DNA of 64,000 nt from Aldehydirespirator sp965220345 (GCA_965220345.1 OZ244822.1:496001-560000); one strand, 5' to 3'. Positions 50,245 through 59,452 are shown, counted from the first letter of the stretch. Translations and numbers: made by a program. Notes: generated from the sequence alone by a model not told the origin.

Positions 50245-50649
50245 ATGGACATCGTGGCCGCTCTGTTCATTGACGACATCCAGTTGCGTCAAGTGCCGGG
50301 ACCAGCTACTCGCATCGACTTGACCGGCGTACAGTTCTCGGCTGCTGCCCCGCAGGAGGTACCGCTGGTCTGGGCACCTCATTTGGTGGTGATCGTGCGT
50401 TGCGCGCCCAGTGAATCCGGCAGCGGAGCACTTGAGGTGACCTACTGGCGCGACGATGAGCAAATCGCCCGCAACGTGCAACCGCTACAGGTCGAGCCAG
50501 GTAAGTTCAACTACCGGCTGGTGCGCGCCGAGTTGGAGTTCAACGACTACGGCACAGTTGAAGCCCGAGCCCGTATTGATTCTGGGGCACCAACCGTAGT
50601 GCCTTACACCTTGCTGGCACCTGCTGTACCCGAGTCCCCAAAACCCTGA
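50245..50649 (+). CDS. Small beta-rich protein, DUF6941-like
   Basis: A 134-residue protein. The ATG at 50245 has AGGAG nine bases upstream and replaces a longer frame from 50197. The start MDIVAALFIDDIQLRQVPG and following beta strands (LVWAPHLVVIVRCAPSESGS, RAELEFNDYGTVEARARIDS) resemble small cytoplasmic beta-sandwich proteins of the DUF6941 type in actinobacteria. Function is unknown. It is 15 bases before the transketolase gene, so the two are likely co-transcribed. Confidence 0.7.
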   Translation: MDIVAALFIDDIQLRQVPGPATRIDLTGVQFSAAAPQEVPLVWAPHLVVIVRCAPSESGSGALEVTYWRDDEQIARNVQPLQVEPGKFNYRLVRAELEFNDYGTVEARARIDSGAPTVVPYTLLAPAVPESPKP

Positions 50650-50664
50650 AAGCAAACGAGACCC

Positions 50665-52638
50665 ATGCCTGAAACCGAGATCGAACGCCTCGGCATCAAC
50701 GTCATCAAAGCGTTGGCCATGGATGCCCCGCATAAAGCTCGTTCAGGCCATCAAGGCACAGCCATGGCTCTGGCCCCTCTAGCGCATGTGCTGTGGACCC
50801 GAATCATGCGCTACGACGCCGAGCGTCCCGACTGGCCTGACCGTGACCGCTTCGTGTTGTCGGCGGGTCACGCATCAATTCTGCTCTACGCCATGCTGTA
50901 TCTGACCGGCCACGGCCTGACACTTGACGATCTCAAAAACTTCCGTCAGTGGGGTTCGCCTACGCCTGGGCACCCTGAAGTTGGCTGCACTCCCGGCGTT
51001 GAAGTCACCACCGGTCCGCTCGGTCAAGGTCTCGCTAACGCTGTGGGCATGGCCATCGCTGAGGCTCAGCTGCGTAGCCGTTTTGGCACCGATATCTGCG
51101 ATCACCGGGTGTTTGTGATCGCTGGCGACGGCGACCTTTCTGAAGGCATCAGCCATGAGGCGGCTTCACTAGCAGGTCACCTCGGACTTGGGCATCTAGT
51201 GGTGGTGTATGACGACAATCGCATAACCATTGACGGCCCTACCGGCCTAGCCCTCTCCGACAATGCGGCACAACGATTCGAGGCTTATGGCTGGCATGTC
51301 AACGAACTCGGCAGCAGCGCCGAAGACCTTGCTGTGCTGGAGTCGGCGCTGCGTAGCGCTGCGGCAACAGACGACAAGCCGTCGCTTTTGATCCTGCGTT
51401 CAGTTATCGCAGGTGACGCTCCGACATCAGCGAACACTTCAGCAGCTCACGGCTATGCCATCTTCGATGAGGAGATCGCCACCACCAAAAGCTTGCTGGG
51501 TTTACCAGAGAACGAAACCTTTCATGTGCCCGCCGAAGTGCTCGACTATTACCGCTGCGCTGGGGTCGCCTCACAAGGTCTTCGTGTCGGCTGGGAGAAC
51601 CGTGCAGCCGCTTACAGTGGTGACCGCAACACCTTGGAAGCTTGTCTAGCTGGCACAGGTGTACCCGGCTGGGAGAACGCACTGCCGTCGTGGTCAGCGG
51701 GCGAGACTTTGGCGACTCGCCAAGCTTCGAATGCTGTTTTGCAAGCTCTAGCTCCAGTAGTGCCGGGGCTCACCGGCGGAGGTGCCGACCTCACCGGCAA
51801 CACCGGCACAACTATCAAAGACAACGGAGTCTTCGCTGCTGAGCAGCCCGATGGCCGTCAGATCTATTTCGGTGTGCGCGAGCACGCCATGGGCGCTATC
51901 GCCAACGGCATGGCTCTTCACGGTGGCGCGATCCCTGTGGTCGGAACGTTTTTGGTGTTCGCTGATTACATGCGCCCAGCGGTTCGCTTAGCAGCATTAA
52001 GCGATGTCAAAGCGATCTTTGTATGGAGTCATGACTCGGTGGGTGTCGGCGAAGACGGGCCGACGCATCAGCCGGTGGAGCATCTGGCCTCGCTGCGCGC
52101 TATACCGGGATTGCGGGTTATCCGTCCTGCTGATGCCAACGAAACGGTCGGTGCTTGGCGGGTAGCGCTGCATTCTTCAGGGCCGACAGCGTTGATCTTG
52201 ACCCGTCAAAGTGTGCCGGTACTTCATGGCAGCAGCGCTGAAGCGGTTGCTAGAGGCGGTTATGTGCTGCACGAACCCGACAATGCACAGTTGACTCTGG
52301 TAGCGACAGGCAGCGAGGTTTCTGTCTGCTGTGAAGCCGCCGAGATTCTCGCTGGCGACCGTGTTACGGCACGAGTGGTTTCTTTGCCGTCATGGGAACT
52401 ATTCGCCGAGCAAACCCGAAGCGAGCAGAACCGGGTTCTGCGGCCAGATCTGCCGTCGCTGGCGGTTGAGGCAGGTATCACTTTGGGCTGGCAGCGCTGG
52501 TGCAGTGACGTATTAGGTATTGACCGTTTTGGTGCTTCAGCGCCTGGCCCGACAGTAATGGAAAAACTCGGTATCTCTGCTGTCAACGTCGCCGCAAAAG
52601 CTCGAAACTTGCTGCAACAGCAAACCGCGAATACATGA
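50665..52638 (+). CDS. tkt: Transketolase
   Basis: A 657-residue thiamine-diphosphate enzyme of the pentose phosphate pathway moving two-carbon units between ketoses and aldoses. Seen: SGHQGTAMALAPLAHVLWTR with the substrate His, the ThDP motif GDGDLSEGISHEAASLAGHL ending in DDNRITID, FGVREHAMGAIANGMALHG with the catalytic Glu, and HDSVGVGEDGPTHQPVEHLA. It precedes transaldolase and faces the xylose genes, giving a complete route from xylose to glycolysis. Confidence 0.96.
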   Translation: MPETEIERLGINVIKALAMDAPHKARSGHQGTAMALAPLAHVLWTRIMRYDAERPDWPDRDRFVLSAGHASILLYAMLYLTGHGLTLDDLKNFRQWGSPTPGHPEVGCTPGVEVTTGPLGQGLANAVGMAIAEAQLRSRFGTDICDHRVFVIAGDGDLSEGISHEAASLAGHLGLGHLVVVYDDNRITIDGPTGLALSDNAAQRFEAYGWHVNELGSSAEDLAVLESALRSAAATDDKPSLLILRSVIAGDAPTSANTSAAHGYAIFDEEIATTKSLLGLPENETFHVPAEVLDYYRCAGVASQGLRVGWENRAAAYSGDRNTLEACLAGTGVPGWENALPSWSAGETLATRQASNAVLQALAPVVPGLTGGGADLTGNTGTTIKDNGVFAAEQPDGRQIYFGVREHAMGAIANGMALHGGAIPVVGTFLVFADYMRPAVRLAALSDVKAIFVWSHDSVGVGEDGPTHQPVEHLASLRAIPGLRVIRPADANETVGAWRVALHSSGPTALILTRQSVPVLHGSSAEAVARGGYVLHEPDNAQLTLVATGSEVSVCCEAAEILAGDRVTARVVSLPSWELFAEQTRSEQNRVLRPDLPSLAVEAGITLGWQRWCSDVLGIDRFGASAPGPTVMEKLGISAVNVAAKARNLLQQQTANT

Positions 52639-52741
52639 AGAAAGCCGAAACTATGCACAACGACTCCCAACGTCTCACACTAACTATCACAAGACATATC
52701 ACACGATGCATCACGCATCAATCGACACGAAAGCAATCTTT

Positions 52742-52777
52742 TAGCATGACTCTTCTAGCATGGCTGAATTAGCATGA
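52742..52777. repeat. Triplicated TAGCATG at the transaldolase start
   Basis: TAGCATG occurs at 52742, 52756 and 52770; the third copy holds the transaldolase ATG (52774). The first copy opens an eight-codon ORF (52746-52772) ending one base before that ATG. The second opens a five-codon ORF (52760-52777) whose TGA overlaps it as ATGA. Confidence 0.88.
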
Positions 52778-53889
52778 CCGACAACTCACGCCTGCATGAT
52801 CTTTTTCGACTCTGCGGTCAGAGCCCTTGGCTTGACAACATCCGCAGAGGCTGGACTACCGACGGCGAGCTGCAAAGCTGGGTTGACCGAGGTGTCCGAG
52901 GTTTGACCTCCAACCCGTCAATTTTTCAGAAAGCCATCTCTTCATCATCTGATTACGACGACGAGTTCCGTCAGTGCATCAGCATTGGTCTTGATGTTGA
53001 GGCCGCCTACTGGCAGCTGGTCAGTTCCGACATTTCAGCTGCTGCCCAAATACTGCGGGGTGTCTATGACGAGTCCAACGGCCTTGACGGCTACGTATCG
53101 GTGGAGGTTGCGCCAGAGTTAGCCCGCAACTCTGAAGCCACCGCACAAGCCGCCAGAGCCCTCCACAAGCGGCTAGCGCTGCCGAACTTGTATGTGAAAA
53201 TCCCGGCAACTGTTGAAGGCTTAATGCCAATCACAGCAATGATCGCTGAGGGCATCAGCATCAACGTCACCTTGATATTCGGCGTTGAGCGTTACCTTGA
53301 GGTTGCCGATGCCTACATGTCGGGGCTTGAGCAGCATTCGGGTGACCTGTCGAAAGTGTCGAGCGTGGCATCGTTTTTTATTTCACGCATCGACACCGAA
53401 GTTGATGCACGCCTCGCCGAGATCGCCACCGATGACGCGCTGCGGCTTCGCGGTCGAGCCGCTATCGCCAACGCAAGAGTCGCCTATGGGCATTTCTGTC
53501 GCCTGCTCAAGGAGCCTCGCTGGCAAGCGTTAGCCGCCAGAGGTGCTCGTCCTCAGCGATTGTTGTGGGCCAGCACCTCTACCAAGAACCCCAGCTACCC
53601 CGACACGCTCTACGTTGACGAACTGATCGGTGCCAACACTGTCAACACTTTGCCTGACTCGACTTTGGGAGCATTTGCAGATCACGGCACAGTCACCGAC
53701 ACTCTCAGCGCAGGCACAGCTGAAGCCGCAGCAACTTTGCAACGCATAGACGAGGTAGGCGTGAACCTAAAAGATGTCACCAACCGTCTTGAGGAAGAAG
53801 GCCTGGCCGCCTTCTCAAAAAGCTTCGACGAGTTGCTGGACGTGCTCAACGTGAAGGCCGCCGAACTCCAAGCTGGCGCTCCTAGCTAG
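52774..53889 (+). CDS. tal: Transaldolase
   Basis: A 371-residue TIM-barrel enzyme moving a dihydroxyacetone unit. It has VRGLTSNPSIFQKAISSSSD near the N terminus, the Schiff-base lysine in LPNLYVKIPATVEG, and SVASFFISRIDTEVDARLAE plus WASTSTKNPSYPDTLYVDEL, all typical of actinobacterial transaldolases. It follows transketolase by 135 bases; that gap contains repeats of short cat/atc words and the triplicated start. The last eight bases overlap the convergent xylulokinase gene. Confidence 0.95.
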   Translation: MTDNSRLHDLFRLCGQSPWLDNIRRGWTTDGELQSWVDRGVRGLTSNPSIFQKAISSSSDYDDEFRQCISIGLDVEAAYWQLVSSDISAAAQILRGVYDESNGLDGYVSVEVAPELARNSEATAQAARALHKRLALPNLYVKIPATVEGLMPITAMIAEGISINVTLIFGVERYLEVADAYMSGLEQHSGDLSKVSSVASFFISRIDTEVDARLAEIATDDALRLRGRAAIANARVAYGHFCRLLKEPRWQALAARGARPQRLLWASTSTKNPSYPDTLYVDELIGANTVNTLPDSTLGAFADHGTVTDTLSAGTAEAAATLQRIDEVGVNLKDVTNRLEEEGLAAFSKSFDELLDVLNVKAAELQAGAPS

Positions 53890-55471
53890 TTTGAGCGGCT
53901 GCGGCCATGCTGGCAGTGCTTTCAATGCTGTCAATGCTGACGATGCTGTTGCGACACTCGGCGTAACGCTGTCTGACTTTTGCGCCCTCAGATCGTTGTG
54001 GCGGTTCGATCCAGCGGCCTTCGCCGAGCTTCCAAGCCGCAGCTGTTTCGATGAGGCTTTGCTCTCCAGAGATAGCAGCAGCTTGCACAGCAGCACCCAA
54101 AGCAACCGTTTCGTCGTGATCGGGAACGATGATTGCTTGACCATGCAACACTGCTGCACGCCTCTGGTATGCCACAGAGCGTGCTCCGCCACCTATCAGA
54201 TAGAGATTCCCGTTGGTTTTGACCCCAGCGTTGCTGAGAGCGTCAATCCCATCTAGCAGGCCACAAAGAACACCGTCATGGGCTGCTAGTGCTAGCTGCT
54301 GACGGGTGGTGTCGTTGCGCAGCCCGAACAGATGCCCAGAGGCATCAGGTAGATCGGGTGTGCGCTCTCCGTCAAAGTAAGGCACTAGCACTGGGGCATC
54401 AGCACTATTAGACGCAGCCAGCGCCAAGTCTGCGAACTCTTCTGGGCTAACCCCCAGCCACCGCGCGACCGTATCAGTGACTCGCGTGGCGTTGAGTGTG
54501 CATACCAGCGGCAAGAAACCGCCAGATGCATCAGCGAAACCCGCAACCGCACCCGAAGGATCACAAGTCGGGGTTCGCGACACGCAGTAGGCGGTGCCTG
54601 ACGTGCCCAACGAGATCACCATGTCACCTGGTTTGAGCCCTAGTCCCAGAGCCGCGGCCATGTTGTCGCCTGTGCCGGGACCCACCAGCACGGAGTCACT
54701 GAGTCCCAGTTCGGCCGCAGCCGAGGGTGTCAGTGTTCCGGCAGCTTCATCGGGTTGCAGCACCTGCGGTAACCGCTGCGCCCACGCAGCTAGGTCTCTA
54801 GCATTTTGGTCTCCCGAAGCATCCCCAACGGAAGCGGCGGCAACGTCCCTAACGAAAGCAGAATCATAATCAGCGCTCACCGCCAAGCTCAGCAGATCGA
54901 ATGCCCACTCGTTGCGAGCCGGATCGAACCAGCCGGTGCCTGAAGCATCACCCCGATCGGTGACATGACGATCCGAGAGCCGCCAAGTAAGCCAGTCATG
55001 GGGAAGCATGATCCGAGCGATCCGGTCAGCAGAATGCGGCTCATTCTCCAGCACCCAAGCCAGTTTGGAGATAGTGAACGATGCCAACGGCACCGAACCG
55101 CAGCGCTCAGCCCATCGTTGAGGACTGAGGCGCTCCACTAGCGCAGCAGCTTGTGATGCTGATGTGGTGTCATTCCAAAGCTTGACCGGACGTAGCACTG
55201 CGTCGTATTGATCCAACAACACCAAACCGTGCTGCTGTGCAGCCACGCTGATAGCCACCACCTGCGCCTTGATCTCGTCGCTGAACTGAGCGAAGCAAGC
55301 CGTCAATGCTTGCCACCAAGTCAGGGGCAACTGCTCGCTGACGGGAGGATCCCAGCAGGCATGGTCATGAGCGGCCGTGGCGCTAGCCAGCAGCTGTCCG
55401 CTGTTGCGCTCACGCAGTTCGACTTTGGTCGACTGGGTGGATGAGTCCACCCCCGCAACCAACTCCATCAA
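53882..55471 (-). CDS. xylB: Xylulokinase
   Basis: A 529-residue FGGY kinase phosphorylating D-xylulose with ATP. Domain one opens LVAGVDSSTQSTKVELRE (phosphate-binding) and contains SVAAQQHGLVLLDQYD and KLWNDTTSASQAAALV. Domain two has GPGTGDNMAAALGLGLKPGD and NLYLIGGGARSVAYQRRAAV. The C-terminal tail is short repeats of Ser-Ile-Asp/Glu. The start overlaps the xylose isomerase stop (ATGA), so xylA-xylB is a coupled pair. Confidence 0.94.
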   Translation of the reverse strand: MMELVAGVDSSTQSTKVELRERNSGQLLASATAAHDHACWDPPVSEQLPLTWWQALTACFAQFSDEIKAQVVAISVAAQQHGLVLLDQYDAVLRPVKLWNDTTSASQAAALVERLSPQRWAERCGSVPLASFTISKLAWVLENEPHSADRIARIMLPHDWLTWRLSDRHVTDRGDASGTGWFDPARNEWAFDLLSLAVSADYDSAFVRDVAAASVGDASGDQNARDLAAWAQRLPQVLQPDEAAGTLTPSAAAELGLSDSVLVGPGTGDNMAAALGLGLKPGDMVISLGTSGTAYCVSRTPTCDPSGAVAGFADASGGFLPLVCTLNATRVTDTVARWLGVSPEEFADLALAASNSADAPVLVPYFDGERTPDLPDASGHLFGLRNDTTRQQLALAAHDGVLCGLLDGIDALSNAGVKTNGNLYLIGGGARSVAYQRRAAVLHGQAIIVPDHDETVALGAAVQAAAISGEQSLIETAAAWKLGEGRWIEPPQRSEGAKVRQRYAECRNSIVSIDSIESTASMAAAAQTS

Positions 55472-56805
55472 AGGGCTGCGTTCCAGATCATGCGGTTCAC
55501 TTCGTTCTCTAGCTGCTCCTGACGACCCGACACCGGTTGCGGGTCTAAGCGGTTAGCTACTGCTTGGTCTGCCAAAGCAGCAAGATCAGCATCGCCGTTC
55601 ATGATCCAGTTCCCTAGATCAGATTCCCAGCCCGAATAACGCTGCTGACGGGCTCGCTCAAGACCACCATCGGTCAGCATTGTCTCAGCTACTAGTAGCG
55701 AGCGAGCCAAAGTGTCTATACCGCCGATGTGCCCCCAGAACAGGTCGTCGCGAGCCAGGCTCTGGCGTCGCAGTTTGGTATCGAAATTGAAGCCACCAGT
55801 TGAGAAGCCGCCAGCACGCACTATCTCATAAAGAGCTAGCGACAGGTCATCCACCGAGTTGGGGAACTGATCTGTGTCCCATCCATTCTGGGGATCTCCT
55901 CGGTTGGCATCCACACTGCCGAAAATGCCGTTATCTAGCGCATAAGCCACTTCGTGATGAAATGAATGCCCCGACAAGGTGGCGTGGTTCACTTCAATGT
56001 TGACTTTGTATTCATCGGTGAGGTCGTAGCGCTCTAGGAACCCGTGAACAGAAGCGCAGTCGTAGTCGTATTGATGTTTGGTGGGCTCCTGAGGCTTAGG
56101 TTCAAGCAGCAGCGTGCCGCCAAAGCCGATCTTGTGCTTGTGTTCGGCTACCAAAGTCAGAAAACGTGCGAGTTGGTCAGCTTCTTGGCGCAGGCGAGTG
56201 TTGAGCAGAGTCTCATAGCCTTCCCTGCCGCCCCACAGCACATAGTTAGCTCCGTCAAGGCGGTGGGTGGCTTCAAGCATGTGACACACCTGTGCCGCAG
56301 CATGAGCGAACACTTCTGGGTCGGGGTTGGTGGCCGCTCCAGCGGCGTAGCGGGGATGGCTGAACAGGTTTGCTGTGCCCCACAACAAGCGCACTCCGGT
56401 GTCTTCCATCTTGGAACTGGCTCGTTCCACCATGGCATCAAGATTGGTTTTGCTTTCAGCTAAGTCAGCGCCTTCAGGTGCCATGTCCACATCATGGAAA
56501 CAGAAAAACGGTGTGCCGAGCTTCTGAAAAAACTCAAAGGCAGCGTCCTGCTTGGCACGGGCTGCGGCCATCGGATCTTGTCCAGGTATCAGCCAGGGAC
56601 GATCAAAGGTGCCATGCCCAAAAACGTCGCTACCTGCCCAGTTGAAGCTGTGCCAATAGCAAACCGCGATACGCAGGATGTCCTCCATGCGTCGCCCCAT
56701 CACCATCCGATCTGGGTGATAAACCTGATAAGCCAAGCGCTCGGGTGTCGAATCATGGCCAGCGAAAGGCACTGGCTCGGCAACAGTGTCAAAAAATTCG
56801 GTCAC
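55468..56805 (-). CDS. xylA: Xylose isomerase, long (E. coli) type
   Basis: A 445-residue enzyme interconverting D-xylose and D-xylulose. VCYWHSFNWAGSDVFGHGTF and MEDILRIAVC match the longer class II xylose isomerases. Metal ligands are visible in LLLEPKPQEPTKHQYD and KVNIEVNHATLSGHSFHHEV, and GSVDANRGDPQNGWDTDQFP is intact. The GTG at 56805 is chosen because GAGTGAGG lies seven bases upstream and the N terminus TEFFDTV then aligns with known starts; a GTG at 56817 is possible. The upstream leader is built from tandem repeats. Confidence 0.94.
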   Translation of the reverse strand: MTEFFDTVAEPVPFAGHDSTPERLAYQVYHPDRMVMGRRMEDILRIAVCYWHSFNWAGSDVFGHGTFDRPWLIPGQDPMAAARAKQDAAFEFFQKLGTPFFCFHDVDMAPEGADLAESKTNLDAMVERASSKMEDTGVRLLWGTANLFSHPRYAAGAATNPDPEVFAHAAAQVCHMLEATHRLDGANYVLWGGREGYETLLNTRLRQEADQLARFLTLVAEHKHKIGFGGTLLLEPKPQEPTKHQYDYDCASVHGFLERYDLTDEYKVNIEVNHATLSGHSFHHEVAYALDNGIFGSVDANRGDPQNGWDTDQFPNSVDDLSLALYEIVRAGGFSTGGFNFDTKLRRQSLARDDLFWGHIGGIDTLARSLLVAETMLTDGGLERARQQRYSGWESDLGNWIMNGDADLAALADQAVANRLDPQPVSGRQEQLENEVNRMIWNAAL

Positions 56806-56826
56806 GGCAAGCCTCACTCAACTTCG

Positions 56827-56906
56827 ATAGCGGTTCTTGATGGCGGTTCTTCAGCGGCGGTTCAGCCATTATGCATGAGCCATTATGCATGAGTCATTAT
56901 GCACCC
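56827..56906. repeat. Two tandem repeat families forming the xylA leader
   Basis: At 56830, 56843 and 56857 begin three copies of gcggttctt with 13-14 base spacing. At 56867-56906 cattatgcatgagc recurs with period 14 (three copies, the last partial). On the coding strand the second family gives GCATAATG repeats, where a TAA stop overlaps an ATG start. Confidence 0.9.
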
Positions 56907-57002
56907 AACGGCGCGAAGCCGCTCGGCTCAGCAACAAACTAAGCAACAACCGGAGAAAAATTCAACGCAGTTGTGAGCCGTATCTGTGTCTGGGCTCATA
57001 CC

Positions 57003-57236
57003 CTACGTCGGCGATGGCATGTCAAGCTGAAGCAAGTGCGAAGCCTTCTCCACGGATCGTCGTGCGCGGGCTAAGCGTTTCTCGGTTTCGGAAGCTTTCT
57101 TCGCCCCAGCTTCAAGAGCGCCTCTCAGGCTTTGATATTCCAGATCAGCCAACTCTTCAGCTATGCCAGAAAGCTGCTCCGACAGTGCCGAGCACCGCGG
57201 AATCAGCTCCGAAATGTATTGAAGATTATCAGACAT
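57003..57236 (-). CDS. Small coiled-coil protein, unknown function
   Basis: A 77-residue hydrophilic, helix-rich protein: SDNLQYISELIPRCSALSEQ, LSGIAEELADLEYQSLRGAL, then a basic EKRLARARRSVEKASHLL. No domain is recognised. The ATG at 57236 is preferred to a frame open to 57449 because a perfect TATAGT box lies seven bases before it and the longer extension is antisense to the ClC gene. It is divergent from the ClC gene. Confidence 0.6.
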   Translation of the reverse strand: MSDNLQYISELIPRCSALSEQLSGIAEELADLEYQSLRGALEAGAKKASETEKRLARARRSVEKASHLLQLDMPSPT

Positions 57237-57243
57237 GATTGAC

Positions 57244-57249
57244 ACTATA
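57244..57249 (-). promoter_or_regulatory. Putative -10 box of a leaderless promoter for the small coiled-coil gene
   Basis: TATAGT on the minus strand, seven bases before the ATG at 57236. It is the closest match to the actinobacterial consensus among the boxes in this window. Confidence 0.5.
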
Positions 57250-57329
57250 GCCGCTTGCGCTGACTTTGTCGTGACTGCTGCCGAGATTGCTGCAAAGACG
57301 GCACCGCTGCCAGGATTGCAAAGTAAGTA

Positions 57330-59024
57330 ATGCGGCCGCTGACCTTGACACTGCGGCAGGCACGAAACCCGCGCCTTTTGGCCGCCTCGGCGGCTACCGG
57401 CGTGCTCGTAGCGCTTTTGGTTGCTGCTTTCGAGACTTTGGCTCTGCACTTAGTGTTGGAGCGAGTTCTTGAGCAGCATCTGGCACTTCTGGCTTTGGCA
57501 CCAGTGGCGGGCATCATCTTGTCGAAGTTGGTGTTGCGCACTGTCGGTGGCAGCACCTCGGGTTCTACTTCCGACGAATACATTCGCGCCTTCCACGAAC
57601 GTCAGCCGTCAATCCCTTTCAGGTTCCTACCCGCCAAACTGCTAGCTGGCATAGCCACCATCGGCTCAGGCGGCGCTGTCGGCCTTGAGGGCCCTTCAAT
57701 CTACGCAGGCTCCTCGGTGGGCTTGTTCGTGCATGAACGCCTCGGACGTTTCTTTCGTCGTGATGAGGCCCGGCTTCTGCTTACTGCTGGTGCCGCTGCC
57801 GGGGTCGCAGCAGTTTTCAAAGCTCCCGCCACGGGAGTGATCTTCGCCATAGAAGCCCCCTACCGCGATGATGTCACCCCACAAGCCTTGCTTCCATCGT
57901 TGATCGCCTCAGCCGCCAGCTATTTCACCTTCGTATTCCTAGTGGGAAGCACTCCAGTTGTGCCTTTCCTCGGCGAAGGCCCCGTGTCTGACAGCGGCGC
58001 GGCTGCCATTCTTGACGTGCAGATCGGGGACCTGCTTGGAGCTCTGGTGCTGGGAATCGCTGCCGGTTTGGGAGGCCGCGGCTTCGCCACGCTGGTGCGG
58101 CGCACCAAGCGAGCTGCTCAAACGATCGCTTGGCACAAACGGGCAGCGGCTGCTGCTGTGGCGCTGGCAGCTTTGACTCTGCTAGCCGACATGGCTTTCG
58201 GTGAGGTACTCAGCCTCGGACCAGGCACCAGGGCAATGGAATGGGTAGTGCAGCAGGATGCCTTGGAGTTGATTGCGCTGCTGTTTGGGATCAGGGTCGC
58301 AGCAACTTTGGCGACGCTTCTAGGAGACGGCGTGGGCGGGGTGTTCATTCCGCTTGCCACGCTGGGAGTGATCGTAGGACAGTTCGTGGGCGTGGCGCTT
58401 GACACCACATACACCGGCCTTTATGCCACGCTGGGTTTGGCGGCTTTTTTGGGTGCCGGTTACCGAGCTCCGATCGCTGCGGTGATGTTCGTAGCCGAAT
58501 CCACTGGTGCAGCCGCGTTCGTGGTGCCTGCTCTGGTGGCTGCTGCGGTTAGCCAGGTGGTGGCCGGTCCGGCATCAGTGGCCGAATATCAACTATCAAA
58601 ACGGCTCGGCCATCTAGAGCAGCGTTTCACTCTGCCGTTGAGTTCGATTCTCACCACCGATGTGTTGACGGTGCCTCCCGATGCCACAGTGTCGGATTTT
58701 GTTTACATGCATGTGCTGGGACGGCGTGAGCGGGTGGTGCCGGTGGTAGAAGGCAGCACCTATCTGGGCATGGCTCAGCTTTCTGAGCTGTCCTCAGTGG
58801 AGCGCGACCAATGGGAAACAACCACTGTGGGATCAATGATGACGACAGGCCTTCCAGCCGGTTCGCCGTCGTGGACAGTACGCGACGCCGTAGTGGCGAT
58901 GGAAGCCGCCGATGTCGAAGTGCTGGCAGTGACTGACAGCACTGGCAGCTTCATCGGCGTGGTCACCGAAGACGACGTGGTTCGCCTCGGTGAGATACTC
59001 GAAGAAACCGAAGGCCAGAACTAG
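57330..59024 (+). CDS. ClC-type chloride channel/antiporter with CBS domains
   Basis: A 564-residue membrane protein. Family filters are GIATIGSGGAVGLEGPSIYA near residue 110 (the gating Glu is kept; the usual Arg/Lys before it is Leu), GAAAGVAAVFKAPATGVIFA, and GDGVGGVFIPLATLGVIVGQ. About ten helices run to residue 420. Two CBS domains follow (SILTTDVLTVPPDATVSDFV; TVGSMMTTGLPAGSPSWTVR and VTEDDVVRLGEI), which probably sense nucleotides. The ATG at 57330 has no clear Shine-Dalgarno sequence. Confidence 0.93.
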   Translation: MRPLTLTLRQARNPRLLAASAATGVLVALLVAAFETLALHLVLERVLEQHLALLALAPVAGIILSKLVLRTVGGSTSGSTSDEYIRAFHERQPSIPFRFLPAKLLAGIATIGSGGAVGLEGPSIYAGSSVGLFVHERLGRFFRRDEARLLLTAGAAAGVAAVFKAPATGVIFAIEAPYRDDVTPQALLPSLIASAASYFTFVFLVGSTPVVPFLGEGPVSDSGAAAILDVQIGDLLGALVLGIAAGLGGRGFATLVRRTKRAAQTIAWHKRAAAAAVALAALTLLADMAFGEVLSLGPGTRAMEWVVQQDALELIALLFGIRVAATLATLLGDGVGGVFIPLATLGVIVGQFVGVALDTTYTGLYATLGLAAFLGAGYRAPIAAVMFVAESTGAAAFVVPALVAAAVSQVVAGPASVAEYQLSKRLGHLEQRFTLPLSSILTTDVLTVPPDATVSDFVYMHVLGRRERVVPVVEGSTYLGMAQLSELSSVERDQWETTTVGSMMTTGLPAGSPSWTVRDAVVAMEAADVEVLAVTDSTGSFIGVVTEDDVVRLGEILEETEGQN

Positions 59025-59087
59025 TCGTCTCTGTGCTAATCGTCGTGCTAGTTCTCGTCTGTGTTAGTTCTCGCTAGTCGTCGTCTG
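59021..59087. repeat. Degenerate 10-16 bp repeats spanning two convergent stop codons
   Basis: Units ctagtcgtctctgtg, ctaatcgtcgtg, ctagttctcgtctgtg, ttagttctcg and ctagtcgtcgtctg follow one another. The first contains the ClC stop (TAG at 59022-59024). The last begins with the minus-strand stop of the next gene (cta at 59074). Confidence 0.82.
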
Positions 59088-59265
59088 TTGAGACGCTGGC
59101 TTCGGCTCGCTCAGACTCGGCGAACTCTTCAGCCCAAGAGGCGTGCTCTGGCTTCACATAGTCGTCGGGTTCGTTGAAGGATTCGATCAGCCCCTCAAGG
59201 TCGTCCACCTGCGAGCGCTTGAACTTGCGGGCTTCCTCATACCTTCGGTGTCGCCCTTTTTTCAC
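59074..59265 (-). CDS. Small charged protein, unknown function
   Basis: A 63-residue protein, basic at the start (KKGRHRRYEEARKFKRSQ) and acidic in the rest (DDLEGLIESFNEPDDYVKPE, SVSTDDD end). No transmembrane helix or known domain. The GTG start at 59265 has GGGAG eight bases upstream, and the strong charge polarity is not expected from a chance frame. It may be a small nucleic-acid- or ribosome-associated protein, but that is a guess. Confidence 0.6.
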   Translation of the reverse strand: MKKGRHRRYEEARKFKRSQVDDLEGLIESFNEPDDYVKPEHASWAEEFAESERAEASVSTDDD

Positions 59266-59361
59266 AGTCCAACTCCCGTGGTCATCGGTTTCCCAGAACG
59301 CTTAATCTAGCGTCTGAAACCACCAAAGCCACCCTGCACATTCAACCGGCGTGATCAATCT

Positions 59362-59387
59362 GCACAGCCAACCAGCACAGCCAACCA
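59362..59387. repeat. 13-bp perfect tandem repeat after the RNase D gene
   Basis: gcacagccaacca occurs twice in a row at 59362-59374 and 59375-59387. Weaker copies (tgcacaatcacccggcacagtcacc) continue to about 59425. The rest of the 187-base gap (59266-59452) shows nothing else. Confidence 0.85.
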
Positions 59388-59452
59388 GCGCGATAAACCT
59401 GCACAATCACCCGGCACAGTCACCGTGGCAGCGGCATCCGTGGCAGGGAATT

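Noticed and set aside
57239..57244. TTGACA as a -35 element for the ClC gene
   Set aside because: No TANNNT lies at a suitable distance downstream on that strand, and the site overlaps the divergent gene's leader.
57237..57449. Longer start of the small coiled-coil gene
   Set aside because: The extension is antisense to the ClC N terminus and lacks coding character; a TATAGT box supports the start at 57236.
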